Notes: generated by a model from the sequence alone, not told the origin. A stretch of DNA of 64,000 nucleotides from JBFMCC01 sp037445635 (GCA_037445635.1 JBBIKC010000001.1:62001-126000); one strand, 5' to 3'; shown: positions 1 through 8,616, counted from the first letter of the stretch. A program made the numbers and translations.

Positions 1-1113
1 CAAGACACCGATGAAGATGGAAAGCAGGAAGGCTGGAATGATGAACGCGCCCAGGCGGAAAAGATCAACCGAGGTGAGCGTGTTGACCTCGGCTACTTCG
101 GTGGGAATCTTCCAATGGAAGATCTTTAACAGGAATGGTGTAAGCATGGGCAGGACGATGGTGCCGATCATAATGAGAAGGTCGAATGACCGCTCGCCTC
201 GAACGGCGTTCCATCCATAACCGCGCAACAGGAAGTAGGCGGCCGCCGCGAATGCCGCGATTCCGATTCCACTCAAAATAACAGGCAGGGACGGGCCGCC
301 TTCCTCCGTCGCCAGCGGAGTGAGGGCGCCCGGATCGGCGGGCGCGGCGGTTTCTGTCGCCGATAAGACGCCTGGTCCTTGACCAGCCCGCCCAAGGATG
401 AAAGCAAATGCGATGAGTGCAATCCCTGCTGCCAGCGCGACGATGAACCGCCTGTAATCGCTTTCATGATCTGGCCAGGATTGCCGCGTGACGCGCGCGA
501 TGAAATTAGCGGCGAGAAAAAGCAATGCCTGCGCTGTGTAAATGAACGAAGTCTCTTTTGTGGTGAAGTGGAGAAGCAGGGCGGCGGTGACAAGAAAGAT
601 ATACTTTTTACTGCCCGTTTCCAGGTAACGAAGTATGGCATACAGCATCAGCACACCCGAGAAAGCCGCGAACGCCTCGTTGCGGGTGTAGCGTGAGTAA
701 TACAGCATGTAAGGCGAGATGACCATCAGGAAGGCCGCGGTCAACGCGCCGACCTTGCCCAGATAGCGCCGCCAATACCAAATCATCCAGATGGCGGCGA
801 CCCCGAACAGCGCCGCGGGAATGCGCGAGGTAAAATCGTTCGCGCCGAACAGGAAATACACCAGCGCCAACATGTGGAACTGGCCGGGGCCGTGCATCAT
901 TGGGCTGTGCTGATAGCCCTGGCCGCGGTAGAGAAGCCAGGAGAAATATGTATGCAGGCTTTCGTCGTGACTCATGACACGCGAGCCGAGATCGTAAAAA
1001 CGAGTGACAACCGCGAGGACCAGCACCGCGGCGAAGATCGCAATTTCGCGCGTGAAGGCCGGCAGGGCAGGGTGGAGTGGACGGTCGAGCCAGGATCGAG
1101 TTTCGGTGGACAT
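1..1113 (-). CDS. Polytopic GT-C-like membrane protein, Agl23/TIGR03663-like (3' end outside window)
   Basis: The frame is open from an ATG at 1113 to the window edge (371 codons, no stop), so the C-terminus is missing. After a short cytoplasmic start come many hydrophobic segments. Two conserved patches are visible: HDES at residues 49-52 and HSPMMHGP at 69-76, typical of GT-C-fold glycosyltransferase-like proteins in which an acidic residue in the first outer loop binds the lipid-linked sugar. A TTKET motif follows in a later loop. This combination is what I remember of the family named flippase-activity-associated Agl23 (TIGR03663); function beyond membrane sugar transfer is inference. The start has an AGAGG ribosome site 3 nt upstream and a good promoter at 1150-1178. 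An ArnT/GT39 enzyme is the main alternative. Confidence 0.7.
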   Translation of the reverse strand, partial: MSTETRSWLDRPLHPALPAFTREIAIFAAVLVLAVVTRFYDLGSRVMSHDESLHTYFSWLLYRGQGYQHSPMMHGPGQFHMLALVYFLFGANDFTSRIPAALFGVAAIWMIWYWRRYLGKVGALTAAFLMVISPYMLYYSRYTRNEAFAAFSGVLMLYAILRYLETGSKKYIFLVTAALLLHFTTKETSFIYTAQALLFLAANFIARVTRQSWPDHESDYRRFIVALAAGIALIAFAFILGRAGQGPGVLSATETAAPADPGALTPLATEEGGPSLPVILSGIGIAAFAAAAYFLLRGYGWNAVRGERSFDLLIMIGTIVLPMLTPFLLKIFHWKIPTEVAEVNTLTSVDLFRLGAFIIPAFLLSIFIGVL

Positions 1114-1149
1114 AGGCCTCTGAGTTTTCTCTGATAGGAATTCGGACTG

Positions 1150-1178
1150 ACTATACTTCAAACGGATGGTTCTTGCAA
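1150..1178 (-). promoter_or_regulatory. Sigma-70-type promoter of the GT-C-like gene
   Basis: On the minus strand TTGCAA (1178-1173) and TATAGT (1155-1150) are separated by exactly 17 nt. The start codon lies 37 nt below the -10 box. Confidence 0.65.
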
Positions 1179-1233
1179 GAAACCGAAGGAATATTATTCG
1201 TGTAGCCAATACAACACAACAAAACCAATCCCA

Positions 1234-2283
1234 TCAACCCATACCACCAACAACACCAGCCAGCTGACCACACCCCGCGCGAATTTCAATCCCGCGCCGC
1301 ATTCGGATCGTGCACCGGACCCCGGCCTGCTCCAGCGATTCTTTGAAGGCCCGCGCCCGCTGACGCGTGGTCGCCGCGCCGCTGTAGCCGGTCGTCGGAT
1401 TCAAAGGAATAGCGTTGACGTGGCACAACAACCCCTTCAGCAGGGAGGCGAGTCGGCGCGCCTGCTCGGGCGTGTCGTTCACTTCGTTGATCAGCGCCCA
1501 CTCAAATGTAATTCGCCGCCTGGTTTTATTGACATAATAGCGGCAGGCATCTATCAATTCCACAATGGGGTAGCGCTTGTTCACGGGCAACATGCTCAAG
1601 CGCAGGTCGTCGTCCGCGGCGTGGAGCGAGACGGCAAGATTGACCTGACGATTCTCGTCTGCGAAACGCCGAATCACCGGGACCAGGCCCACGGTCGAGA
1701 CGGTGAAGCGGCGCGCACCGAAGTTGTATCCATCGGCATCGTTCAGCCGGTCAATGGCGGCCATGGTGTGGTCGTAGTTGTGGAACGGTTCGCCCATGCC
1801 CATCACGACCACGTTGGTGACTGTCTGGCCCTCGGCATGGAGCAGGCGCGCGTAGTACATCACCTGCGCCACGATCTCGCCGCTCGTGAGATGACGCTTG
1901 AAGCCCATCTGCCCGGTGGCGCAGAAGACACAGCCCATGGCGCAGCCCGCCTGCGAACTGATGCACAGTGTGCGGCGTTTATCGTAACGCATGAGCACGG
2001 CTTCGATGACATTGCCATCGTGCAGGAGGAAGAGCGTCTTGCGGGTCTGCCTGTCCGTCGATTCGATGAACGTATCGGCCAGAAGAGCATCGAACCGCAG
2101 GGATTCAGCCAACTTCATACGCAAGGAGGAAGGAAGATCGGTGAATTGGGCGGGGTCATTCCAGAAATGCCGATACAATCCCTGCCACACCTGGCGTGCG
2201 CGATAGGCAGGCTGTCCCCATGATTCGATCAGCGAGGTCAGCGCGGGCAAATCTAAATCGTAGATTAATGGCAGAGGAGTCAT
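1234..2283 (-). CDS. rlmN: Dual-specificity rRNA/tRNA adenine-C2 methyltransferase RlmN
   Basis: RlmN is a radical-SAM enzyme that methylates C2 of adenosine 2503 in 23S rRNA and of A37 in some tRNAs. The 349-residue product has the CxxxCxxC iron-sulfur motif at C114, C118 and C121 (CAMGCVFC) and a C-terminal cysteine at C338 in RAGCGQL. C118 and C338 correspond by position to the two cysteines that resolve the protein-RNA methyl intermediate in the family. The GMGEP motif is present in the middle. Length matches the family. It stands alone, divergent from the Ig-domain lipoprotein at 2353. No good ribosome site is seen before the ATG, so a short or leaderless message is possible. Confidence 0.96.
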   Translation of the reverse strand: MTPLPLIYDLDLPALTSLIESWGQPAYRARQVWQGLYRHFWNDPAQFTDLPSSLRMKLAESLRFDALLADTFIESTDRQTRKTLFLLHDGNVIEAVLMRYDKRRTLCISSQAGCAMGCVFCATGQMGFKRHLTSGEIVAQVMYYARLLHAEGQTVTNVVVMGMGEPFHNYDHTMAAIDRLNDADGYNFGARRFTVSTVGLVPVIRRFADENRQVNLAVSLHAADDDLRLSMLPVNKRYPIVELIDACRYYVNKTRRRITFEWALINEVNDTPEQARRLASLLKGLLCHVNAIPLNPTTGYSGAATTRQRARAFKESLEQAGVRCTIRMRRGIEIRAGCGQLAGVVGGMG

Positions 2284-2352
2284 TGCGTGAGCGTGATTCT
2301 ATCACGGTAGAATTCTGCAATATAATTGGCGCTCGATTAGACTGGAGGTTCC

Positions 2353-3030
2353 ATGAATATCAGAGTTCGTAATGTGATATGGCTCGCGACGGTTCTCGTT
2401 CTTGCGTTGACCGCTTGCGGGCCATCGGAGGCCGAATTGACTCCCACGGCAACGCCGGTGGACGTGAGCGCGATCCAGACACAGGCGGTGCAGGCCTTCT
2501 CCTCGCAACTGACCGCCACCGCGCTGGCCGCGCCCACGGCGACCTTTACGCTTACACCGACCAGCGCGCCGCTTGCGCTGCCGACGAATGGGACGCCGGC
2601 TCTCGGCGCAACGGCCACACAGGTTTTGTGCGACAATTCGGTGTTCGTTGCCGACGTGACGATTCCCGACGGCACGGTCATGACGCCCGGGCAAACGTTC
2701 ACCAAAACGTGGAGGGTGCAAAACACCGGCACGTGTACCTGGACCGCGACCTACGTTCTTGGATTTGGATACGGCAATCAAATGGGCGGCACCACTACAC
2801 CCATTGGAAAGACCGTGGCGCCCGGACAGCAGGCAGAGGTCTCCATTACACTGACCGCCCCTTCCACGGCGGGGGATTTCACCAGCGTCTGGCGGCTGTT
2901 CAACGATGCGGATACTCCCTTCGGCACGGTTCTGACCGCAGTCATCAAAGTCTCCGGCGGCTCCGCAACCGCCACAACCGGCCCGACAGCGACGCCGTCG
3001 CCAACCCCAACCGAAACGCCGGCAGAGTAA
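2353..3030 (+). CDS. Lipoprotein with NBR1-type Ig-like domain
   Basis: A 225-residue exported lipoprotein. Residues 1-22 form a signal peptide ending in the lipobox LTAC with C22. A Thr/Ala/Pro-rich spacer (about 23-95) follows, then a beta-rich domain at about 100-205 with the TKTWRVQNTGTCTW and VSITLTAPSTAG patches typical of the bacterial version of the Ig-like domain named after NBR1. A second Thr/Pro tail ends the protein. Related domains occur in many Anaerolineae surface proteins and are assumed to mediate protein or polysaccharide binding; nothing here says which. A GGAGG site lies 5 nt before the ATG, and a TATAAT box sits at 2321-2326. An intrinsic terminator follows directly. Confidence 0.8.
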   Translation: MNIRVRNVIWLATVLVLALTACGPSEAELTPTATPVDVSAIQTQAVQAFSSQLTATALAAPTATFTLTPTSAPLALPTNGTPALGATATQVLCDNSVFVADVTIPDGTVMTPGQTFTKTWRVQNTGTCTWTATYVLGFGYGNQMGGTTTPIGKTVAPGQQAEVSITLTAPSTAGDFTSVWRLFNDADTPFGTVLTAVIKVSGGSATATTGPTATPSPTPTETPAE

Positions 3031-3038
3031 CGGCAACG

Positions 3039-3067
3039 GAGCCCCTTCGATTGAAGGGGCTCTTTTT
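3039..3067 (+). terminator. Intrinsic terminator after the Ig-domain lipoprotein gene
   Basis: GAGCCCCTTC and GAAGGGGCTC form a 10-bp stem followed by TTTTTATT. It also abuts the stop codon of the convergent HAD gene (3066) and may act both ways. Confidence 0.85.
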
Positions 3068-3851
3068 ATTCGACCAGCGTTTCCAGATCCCGGACGATAA
3101 AGTTGGGTTTCGGCTTCCAGGCTTTCGCCTGTTCTTTTGTGCTGACGCCGCTGAGCAGAAGAGCGGTCGGACAACCCACCGCCTGGCCGGCGGCAATATC
3201 CGTTTCCAAACGGTCGCCAACGACCAATGATTCTTTCTTCTGCGTACCAAGCCTTTCCAATGCCATCTCGATCAAATACGGATACGGCTTGCCCGCATAA
3301 ACTGGTTCGATGCCGGTGGCGGTGGTGATAACCGAGATCCACGCGCCCGCGCCGGGGATTTCACCGCGCGGGGTGGGGAAGGTCTTGTCCGGGTTGGTCG
3401 CGTAAAACGGGACGCCGCGGCGCACAAGCAGGGTGGCTTCGCTGATTTTCGTGAAGTCTATCGTGCGGTCGATGCCCATAACGAACGCATCCGCCTGCGA
3501 GGCGTCTTCGACGGATAGAATCTCGAATCCCTTTTCCGCCAGGGCGGCGCGTATCCCATCCCCGCCAACGACAAACACTTTACTTCCCCGGGAAAATTTC
3601 TGCTCAATCAAATGCGCCACACACAATGCGGATGTAAGCACCTGCCAGGGATCAATCGTCACTTCGAACTCGGCAAGCTTTTGAACATATTGCCGGGGAG
3701 TCTTTGTACCGTTGTTCGTGGCGAAGACAAACCTGAGGTCGCGGGCGCGGATGCGGTCGAATATCGCGGGAAGGTTTCCGATCGGCGCATCCGATTTCCA
3801 GAGCACGCCGTCCATATCGAGGATGAGGGCTTTGATGTAGGCGGGTATCAT
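3066..3851 (-). CDS. HAD-IIA family phosphatase (NagD / 4-nitrophenylphosphatase-like)
   Basis: A 261-residue cytosolic HAD hydrolase of subclass IIA, the group that includes NagD, phosphoglycolate phosphatase and pyridoxal phosphatases. Motif I is LDMDGVLW with nucleophile D12 and acid/base D14. Motif II is ATNNGT (T45-N47 region). Motif III is K188 in YAGKPYP, and motif IV is VVGDRLETDI with D213 and D218 for magnesium. The long cap insertion between motifs II and III is typical of IIA. The substrate cannot be read from the sequence. It starts 8 nt after the DUF1028 gene stop and is probably translated from the same message. Confidence 0.88.
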   Translation of the reverse strand: MIPAYIKALILDMDGVLWKSDAPIGNLPAIFDRIRARDLRFVFATNNGTKTPRQYVQKLAEFEVTIDPWQVLTSALCVAHLIEQKFSRGSKVFVVGGDGIRAALAEKGFEILSVEDASQADAFVMGIDRTIDFTKISEATLLVRRGVPFYATNPDKTFPTPRGEIPGAGAWISVITTATGIEPVYAGKPYPYLIEMALERLGTQKKESLVVGDRLETDIAAGQAVGCPTALLLSGVSTKEQAKAWKPKPNFIVRDLETLVE

Positions 3852-3859
3852 CGCGAACG

Positions 3860-4702
3860 TTACTTTCCAAATTTGCGCTTGAGATATTCGAATACAGGCC
3901 GGTCGATCCAGCGGCCGTCCGGGTCGGCGCGCTCCTCGAAGTTTTCACTGGCAATAAAGGCGGAGAACGCATCACGGAAATCGCCTTCCGGGCTCCAGTA
4001 TCCCATCCGGCGCACGATCTCCTGCATCTGCGTCAACGCGGAACCGCTGAGTTCGAGGCGATCGCCCTCGTCGCTTTTGCCGAAATACAAGCGATGCATT
4101 TCGATCAGTTCGCCCAGCCGCGGCACCGGGTCCGCGTGATCGTCCACGCGGTAATCCAGCCAGCGGTCGTTGAAACCCGCGTAGCCGCCCTTCGGTTTTA
4201 CCACGTAAATCGCCGCGCTCTGGCGCCCGCGGCGGTCGCCGCCTGCGCGGTCGGCTGCGAGGAGCGCGGCGTGTAAACGGGCAGGCAGGTCGCCTCGAGT
4301 TTCCAAAAACGTTTTCTCCAACGCCTCGACCACCTGTTCGCCGGCGAGGATGTTGCCCTGACAGGCATAGCCGGGACCGGTCACACCGCCCGCCCAGGCG
4401 AAACAGCCCGGACCCGTGAACGTGGCGGCGCGCCCCTGCGCGTCCACCAGGCCGACCTGGCGGAGGTCCTTGTCGGCATCGTCGGCCAATAACCTGGCAA
4501 GCGTCTCCTCGGCGGATATTCCTTTTGCCATCATCTCCAGCCCGCGCGGGCCGAACGATGTGTTTGCAAATGATTGCGTCGCTACCGCGCCCGCGCCCGC
4601 CTGCGCCCAGGGAACCACCGCGCCGACCGCTGGAAATTTGGAGGCGACGGCAACGCCCCATGCCTGCTCTTTTTCATCGAAAGCGACGATTGAAAAAGTC
4701 AT
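3860..4702 (-). CDS. DUF1028 domain protein (Ntn-hydrolase-like)
   Basis: A 280-residue protein of the DUF1028 family, which folds like an Ntn hydrolase. Its role is not established. The family N-terminus TFSIVAFD is present, and the conserved stretches VGVAVASK-like (WGVAVASKFPAVG), ATQSFAN and ACQGNIL are all visible. The C-terminal third (about residues 180-280) is an extra helical segment with a putative peptidoglycan-binding or helical character. I place the start at the ATG at 4702 because it gives the family N-terminus and has GGCAGGA 8 nt upstream; an in-frame ATG at 4750 would add 16 unlikely residues. It leads a two-gene unit with the HAD phosphatase. Confidence 0.82.
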   Translation of the reverse strand: MTFSIVAFDEKEQAWGVAVASKFPAVGAVVPWAQAGAGAVATQSFANTSFGPRGLEMMAKGISAEETLARLLADDADKDLRQVGLVDAQGRAATFTGPGCFAWAGGVTGPGYACQGNILAGEQVVEALEKTFLETRGDLPARLHAALLAADRAGGDRRGRQSAAIYVVKPKGGYAGFNDRWLDYRVDDHADPVPRLGELIEMHRLYFGKSDEGDRLELSGSALTQMQEIVRRMGYWSPEGDFRDAFSAFIASENFEERADPDGRWIDRPVFEYLKRKFGK

Positions 4703-4782
4703 TGCAATTGTCCTGCCGCGATTATACCTTGTGAATCGCGCCCCTCTCACGAGGGGGACCGGAGGCAGGGAGGACGCGGGTA

Positions 4783-4812
4783 ATAAAAGCCCGCCGATTT
4801 CCTCGACGGGCT
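4783..4812 (-). terminator. Intrinsic terminator of the tig-clpP unit
   Basis: On the minus strand AGCCCGTCGA pairs with TCGGCGGGCT (10 bp, one GU) and is followed by TTTATT, 27 nt after the clpP stop codon. Confidence 0.75.
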
Positions 4813-4838
4813 CATTGCCACACTATCCATTCGCCAAA

Positions 4839-5447
4839 CTACTTGACTTTCTCAGGCACTTCCAACACCTGATCCACCAGACCATATTCCACGGCCTGCT
4901 TGGCATCCATATAGAAATCGCGGTCGGTGTCGCGCTCGATCACTTCGAGCGTCTGGCCGGTGTGCTCGGCCAGGATGCCGTTGAGGATTTCCTTCTGGCG
5001 CATGATCTGCTTGGCCGCGATGGCAATGTCGGTGGCCTGACCCTGCGCGCCGCCCAGCGGCTGGTGCATGTGGATGGTCGCATGGGGCAGGGCGTAGCGG
5101 CGGCCCTTCGTCCCGGCGGCCAGCAACACGGTCCCGAACGAGGCGGTCACACCCACGGCAGTCGTGCTGATCGGGTTCGAGATGATCTTCATCGTGTCGT
5201 AGATGGCCATGCCGGCGTAGATCACGCCGCCGGGCGAGTTGATGTACATGCGGATTTCCTTCTCTGGGTCTTCGTGATTGAGAAAGAGCAGTTGTGCGAC
5301 GATCACATTCGCCACCTGATCGTCAATCGGTGTACCGAGGAAGATGATGCGCTCCTTGAGCAGCAATGAATAAATGTCGTAGGCGCGCTCGCCGCGGCCG
5401 GACGTTTCGATGACCATCGGGATAACGTTCTTGAATTCGGGGATCAT
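4839..5447 (-). CDS. clpP: ATP-dependent Clp protease proteolytic subunit ClpP
   Basis: A 202-residue serine peptidase that forms the two-ring barrel of the Clp protease. The catalytic triad is S103 in GVTASFG, H128 in IHMHQP and D177 in DTDRDF. The GVTASFG context differs from the common GQAASMG but keeps the serine. The oxyanion segment SPGG is at 71-74. The start at 5447 (MIPEFKN) has GGAGG 7 nt upstream; an upstream ATG at 5468 lies before that site and is unlikely. It follows tig by 67 nt on the same strand, as in many bacteria, and ends in a terminator. clpX is not adjacent. Confidence 0.96.
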   Translation of the reverse strand: MIPEFKNVIPMVIETSGRGERAYDIYSLLLKERIIFLGTPIDDQVANVIVAQLLFLNHEDPEKEIRMYINSPGGVIYAGMAIYDTMKIISNPISTTAVGVTASFGTVLLAAGTKGRRYALPHATIHMHQPLGGAQGQATDIAIAAKQIMRQKEILNGILAEHTGQTLEVIERDTDRDFYMDAKQAVEYGLVDQVLEVPEKVK

Positions 5448-5514
5448 AGTACCTCCAATTGCTGGCAATCATACTCACATTGTGTTGGATTTACGTTAAT
5501 TTTTTCGGCGAGTT

Positions 5515-6993
5515 TTACCTGGATTTTTTTACCGCAGGCTTTTTACCGGCCGCCTTCTTTTCCTTGGACGGCCCCGCCTCTTTCTTCGACTCCGGGCCTG
5601 TTTCCGTTTCCGCGGGCTTGTCTTCGCCTCCGGCCGCTTCCGTTTTCGGCTCCGCCTCGCCGGTGGCGATTTCCTTCAGGCGTTCGAGGGTGCGCCGCGC
5701 CATTATTCGCGCCGCCGATTCGTTTGCAATCAATTGACTGAAACGTTCCTGCGTCCTGCGGCCACTTCTATTCAGCCTGTCGAAATCCACTGCATTCTGG
5801 ATTGCAAGGGTGTTCAGGGTCTGGTTGAACTCCTCGCCGAGCGCCGCCTCGTCTATCTCGACCTTTTCGCGGCGCGCGACTTCGTCCATGATGAGGCCGC
5901 GCTCCAGGCGTTTGATTGCCACCGGGCGCACCTCTTCTTCCATAAATTTCTCCATGGTCGTGTTGCGCACCCTGAGATAAGTCTCCAGATCCATATTCTG
6001 GCCGGCAAGCCTCTGGCGAAGTTCCTGGATGACATGCTCCCCTTCGTGTTCCAGCACCTGAGGCGGATATTTGATGGTCGCCCCGGCTTTGATAGCATCA
6101 ATCAACTCTGCAAAATATTCGTCGTCGTAATCGGCTTTGGAACGCGTCTCGAGATCTTTCTTCACGACTTCCTTCAACTGGTTGAGCGTCTCGAAATTCT
6201 GTCCGACCATCTTCGCAAAGTCGTCGTTCAATTCGGGCAGGGTGACGCCACGGACAGTTTTGACCGTCGCGGTGTAAGTCACGGTCTTGCCCTGTAATTT
6301 CTCGTCAGAGAAGTCCTTGGGAAACTTATGCTTGACGGCCTTTGTCTCACCTGCCTTCGCCCCAACCAGTTCGCGGGCGAAGCCGGGAAACGGCCATTCG
6401 TCTTCGCGATCTTCTTTTCGGACGAGGACAGCCACGCCATTCCGCGAGAGATCGAGTTCCTCGCCCTCAACCGGCTTGTCGGCCTCGCCTTTCACATCAA
6501 CGAGGACGTAGTCGCCGACCTGAATCTCGCGCTCGACTGTCTCGGTCGTGCCGTACATCTGGCGCAGGTCGTCGAGAGCCTTGTTGAGTTCGTCTTCGCC
6601 GGGCGCGGTCCACTCATAGGGTTTGCGGATCTTTTCGAAATCGCCAAGGTCCACCGTCGGCATCAACGGTACGCGAAAGATAAACTTGGGCGGGTCCATG
6701 CTTTCGATCTTTTCCAGCGCGCCGGCCGCGGCCGGTTCCACCTCGGCTTGTTTCAGGACTTCGGGATAGATTTCGTCCACCAGCAGGTCAATTGCCTGCT
6801 CGACGATCGCCTCATCCCCGTACTGGCGGCGCACCATTTCATAGGGCGCCTTGCCCGGGCGAAAGCCGGGAATCTTGCCGCGTTCGGAAATCTTACGCGC
6901 GGCGCGGCGTTTTGCCGCCTCCATCCGGTCGGCCTCGATTTCGACCACCAGTTCGGCCTGATGATCGTCGCGAATCGTTTTATCTATTTTCAA
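5515..6993 (-). CDS. tig: Trigger factor (ribosome-associated chaperone, peptidyl-prolyl isomerase)
   Basis: A 492-residue trigger factor, which binds the ribosome exit near L23 and shelters nascent chains. The ribosome-binding signature IPGFRPGKAP is at about residues 41-50. The FKBP-like domain follows (VGDYVLVDVKGE at about 159-170), then a helical C-terminal domain. The last 50 residues are a Lys/Glu/Ala-rich tail that the E. coli protein lacks and that is probably disordered. The start is TTG at 6993, preceded at 7 nt by AAGGA; there is no in-frame ATG that fits. It is the second element of a transcription unit tRNA-Leu, tig, clpP, all on the minus strand. Confidence 0.95.
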   Translation of the reverse strand: MKIDKTIRDDHQAELVVEIEADRMEAAKRRAARKISERGKIPGFRPGKAPYEMVRRQYGDEAIVEQAIDLLVDEIYPEVLKQAEVEPAAAGALEKIESMDPPKFIFRVPLMPTVDLGDFEKIRKPYEWTAPGEDELNKALDDLRQMYGTTETVEREIQVGDYVLVDVKGEADKPVEGEELDLSRNGVAVLVRKEDREDEWPFPGFARELVGAKAGETKAVKHKFPKDFSDEKLQGKTVTYTATVKTVRGVTLPELNDDFAKMVGQNFETLNQLKEVVKKDLETRSKADYDDEYFAELIDAIKAGATIKYPPQVLEHEGEHVIQELRQRLAGQNMDLETYLRVRNTTMEKFMEEEVRPVAIKRLERGLIMDEVARREKVEIDEAALGEEFNQTLNTLAIQNAVDFDRLNRSGRRTQERFSQLIANESAARIMARRTLERLKEIATGEAEPKTEAAGGEDKPAETETGPESKKEAGPSKEKKAAGKKPAVKKSR

Positions 6994-7018
6994 TGCGGGT
7001 TCCTTAATTTGGATTTTA

Positions 7019-7100
7019 TGGGGACGGAGGGACTTGAACCCTCACGCCTTGCGGCACATGATCCTAAGTCATGCCTGTCTGCCAGTTCCAGCACGTCCCC
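7019..7100 (-). tRNA. tRNA-Leu (anticodon UAG)
   Basis: The minus strand folds into an 82-nt cloverleaf: acceptor stem GGGGACG/CGTCCCC with discriminator A, anticodon arm CATGA-CTTAGGA-TCATG giving anticodon UAG (reads CUA/CUN), a short variable arm with GTGCCGCAAGGC-like stem, and T arm GAGGG-TTCAAGT-CCCTC. No CCA is encoded. It lies 26 nt upstream of tig and shares its promoter at 7148-7176. Confidence 0.95.
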
Positions 7101-7147
7101 GGATTTCAATACGACCAGTAACGATTGATAGATTGATAGGCGGCAAG

Positions 7148-7176
7148 ATTATAAGCGAGAGGGGAACGAGCGTCAA
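7148..7176 (-). promoter_or_regulatory. Promoter of tRNA-Leu / tig / clpP
   Basis: TTGACG (7176-7171) and TATAAT (7153-7148) with a 17-nt spacer on the minus strand, about 40 nt upstream of the mature tRNA end. The GC-poor box pair is the best in this part of the window. Confidence 0.8.
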
Positions 7177-7227
7177 CGAGGATACGGTATAATCCCGCGC
7201 TTGATAATCGAAGACAGGAGAATTCAA

Positions 7228-7641
7228 TTGAGCCGCGTCATCAACCCCGATTCCGCCGGAAAAGACCGGACACGCCTGACCAGGGCTACCGTGCTTGCCA
7301 TCCGTGAACTGGCGCAACAAAGCGAACCGACGCCTGCCGCGCGCGACATGGCCGCATTCATCGCCCTGGCCCTGTCTGCCATCGCCGAGGGCATTGACGC
7401 CTCCGTCGCGGCGTGGGAGAAGCGCGGCTACTGGGTCAAGGCCGATCGATTCCGCATGGAATGGCTGTGGGCAGGACAGTATGCGGAAAAAATGAAAACC
7501 GCCGTGTTGAGCGATGACTGGGGGGCGGTTGCCATGGTGTCGGCGCAGACCGCGCAGCGATTGGCGAAAATTCAGGTTTCTGAAAACCATCGGCTGGGAA
7601 AGCCGTGGGAAGGAGCCTATCAAAAACTCCGAGGCGGTTGA
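7228..7641 (+). CDS. Conserved-looking hypothetical helical protein, 137 residues
   Basis: I do not recognise a named family. The product is 137 residues, soluble, largely alpha-helical and Ala-rich, with a basic N-terminus (SRVINPDSAGKDRTRLTRA) and the tryptophan-rich middle YWVKADRFRMEWLWAG. No signal peptide or membrane segment is present. The start is taken as TTG at 7228 because AGGAG lies 7 nt upstream (7216-7220); a TTG at 7201 in the same frame lacks a site. A TATAAT box at 7188-7193 sits close upstream, back to back with the tRNA-Leu promoter. Coding bias and a terminator that overlaps the stop codon support a real gene. Function unknown. Confidence 0.75.
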   Translation: MSRVINPDSAGKDRTRLTRATVLAIRELAQQSEPTPAARDMAAFIALALSAIAEGIDASVAAWEKRGYWVKADRFRMEWLWAGQYAEKMKTAVLSDDWGAVAMVSAQTAQRLAKIQVSENHRLGKPWEGAYQKLRGG

Positions 7642-7657
7642 GGCCTCGGAGTTTTTT
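7625..7657 (+). terminator. Intrinsic terminator overlapping the 7228 gene stop
   Basis: ACTCCGAGGC and GCCTCGGAGT form a 10-bp stem followed by TTTTT. The stop codon lies in the loop. It is also positioned to terminate the convergent cytochrome lipoprotein gene. Confidence 0.85.
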
Positions 7658-7658
7658 G

Positions 7659-8156
7659 TCAATTGTTGAGCGCACCTGCGTTGACCCAGTCCACGATCAA
7701 TTGCACCTGATCGGGCGTAAGTTTTGGTCCGCGTTTGGGCATCTTTCCATTCAACAGTTGCTGAACCAGCAGGCTGTTTTCTGCATCGCCGGGGACGACC
7801 ACGGGACCGTTATCCGAACCGGCCATCAAGGCACTGAAACTTGCCAGGCTCAAGCCCTCCTTGGTCTCACGTCCGCCATGACAGTTCAGACAGCGGCTTT
7901 CGAGAATGGGGAGGATGTCATTCGCGAAACTGATCGCGGCGGCTGCGGGCGGCTCGGTCGCGGCGGCAGTTGTCACGGTCGGCACGACGACGGCTTGTTC
8001 CGTTGGCGTATCAGTTGGCGCGGCGGTCGATTCAACTACGACCGCCGTTGGCGGGGGTGCCTCGGTCGCCGTTGAGGCGGGAGTCCCACAGGCTGTAAGG
8101 ACAAGACCCACGACAAGTAACATGGCGACAAGACTGATGCGATGAGTAATGGACAT
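7659..8156 (-). CDS. c-type cytochrome domain lipoprotein
   Basis: A 165-residue exported lipoprotein. The signal peptide ends in the lipobox LTAC at about residues 19-22. A Thr/Ala/Pro/Val-rich spacer (about 23-70) follows. The C-terminal domain (about 75-165) has the haem motif CLNCH and later GKMPKRGPKLTPDQ, where the Met is a candidate axial ligand; this pattern matches the planctomycete-type cytochrome C domains. It would therefore carry one haem outside the membrane and take part in electron transfer. The start at 8156 has GAGGA 7 nt upstream; an earlier in-frame ATG at 8192 lies upstream of that site. It begins 25 nt after the DUF2231 membrane gene, so the two are probably co-transcribed. 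Confidence 0.85.
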   Translation of the reverse strand: MSITHRISLVAMLLVVGLVLTACGTPASTATEAPPPTAVVVESTAAPTDTPTEQAVVVPTVTTAAATEPPAAAAISFANDILPILESRCLNCHGGRETKEGLSLASFSALMAGSDNGPVVVPGDAENSLLVQQLLNGKMPKRGPKLTPDQVQLIVDWVNAGALNN

Positions 8157-8181
8157 GTGATATTCCTCAACAATGGAAATT

Positions 8182-8616
8182 TTAAAACCCATAAAGAATA
8201 ACGCCGCCTAAAAAGGCAAGTACGACTGCAATCCCAAAACTGACAAAATATGCCGCCGCGTAGGGCGCCCGGTATTTCTCGAAGAGATTCGGGTTGCGCC
8301 AGCGCGCGACCGCCGTAATGCCTGTCAATACCAGCAAGATGGCTGCGAGGACGATCTTGACTGCTGCATTCGGCGCGTCACCGTCGTATGTGAGCGAGTT
8401 GTCATAGATGCCTGTGGCCCCCGCCGCCAGCGTGGCGACAGTCGCGAGCGCGATATTTGCAAAAGCGGCTTGTTCAAGGAGTTTGCTCTTGTTGAAGAGC
8501 GCGAGCAGGATGAAGAACGCGGCGGCCCCCGTCAGTCCAATGGGAAAGTGCACCAACATTGGATGCAGTGGATGTAGTTCAGTCAACGCGTGAATCAGGC
8601 GATTGAAAAAATCCAT
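8182..8616 (-). CDS. DUF2231 family membrane protein
   Basis: A 144-residue membrane protein with four predicted helices. The family signature HPLHPMLVHFPIGL lies in the N-terminal loop; its histidines make it a candidate haem- or metal-binding membrane partner. DUF2231 proteins are often found beside cytochromes. Here it precedes a c-type cytochrome lipoprotein, which suggests a small membrane redox module (inference). The start at 8616 has AAGGAG 6 nt upstream; an in-frame ATG at 8691 would add 25 residues without a site. Confidence 0.85.
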   Translation of the reverse strand: MDFFNRLIHALTELHPLHPMLVHFPIGLTGAAAFFILLALFNKSKLLEQAAFANIALATVATLAAGATGIYDNSLTYDGDAPNAAVKIVLAAILLVLTGITAVARWRNPNLFEKYRAPYAAAYFVSFGIAVVLAFLGGVILYGF

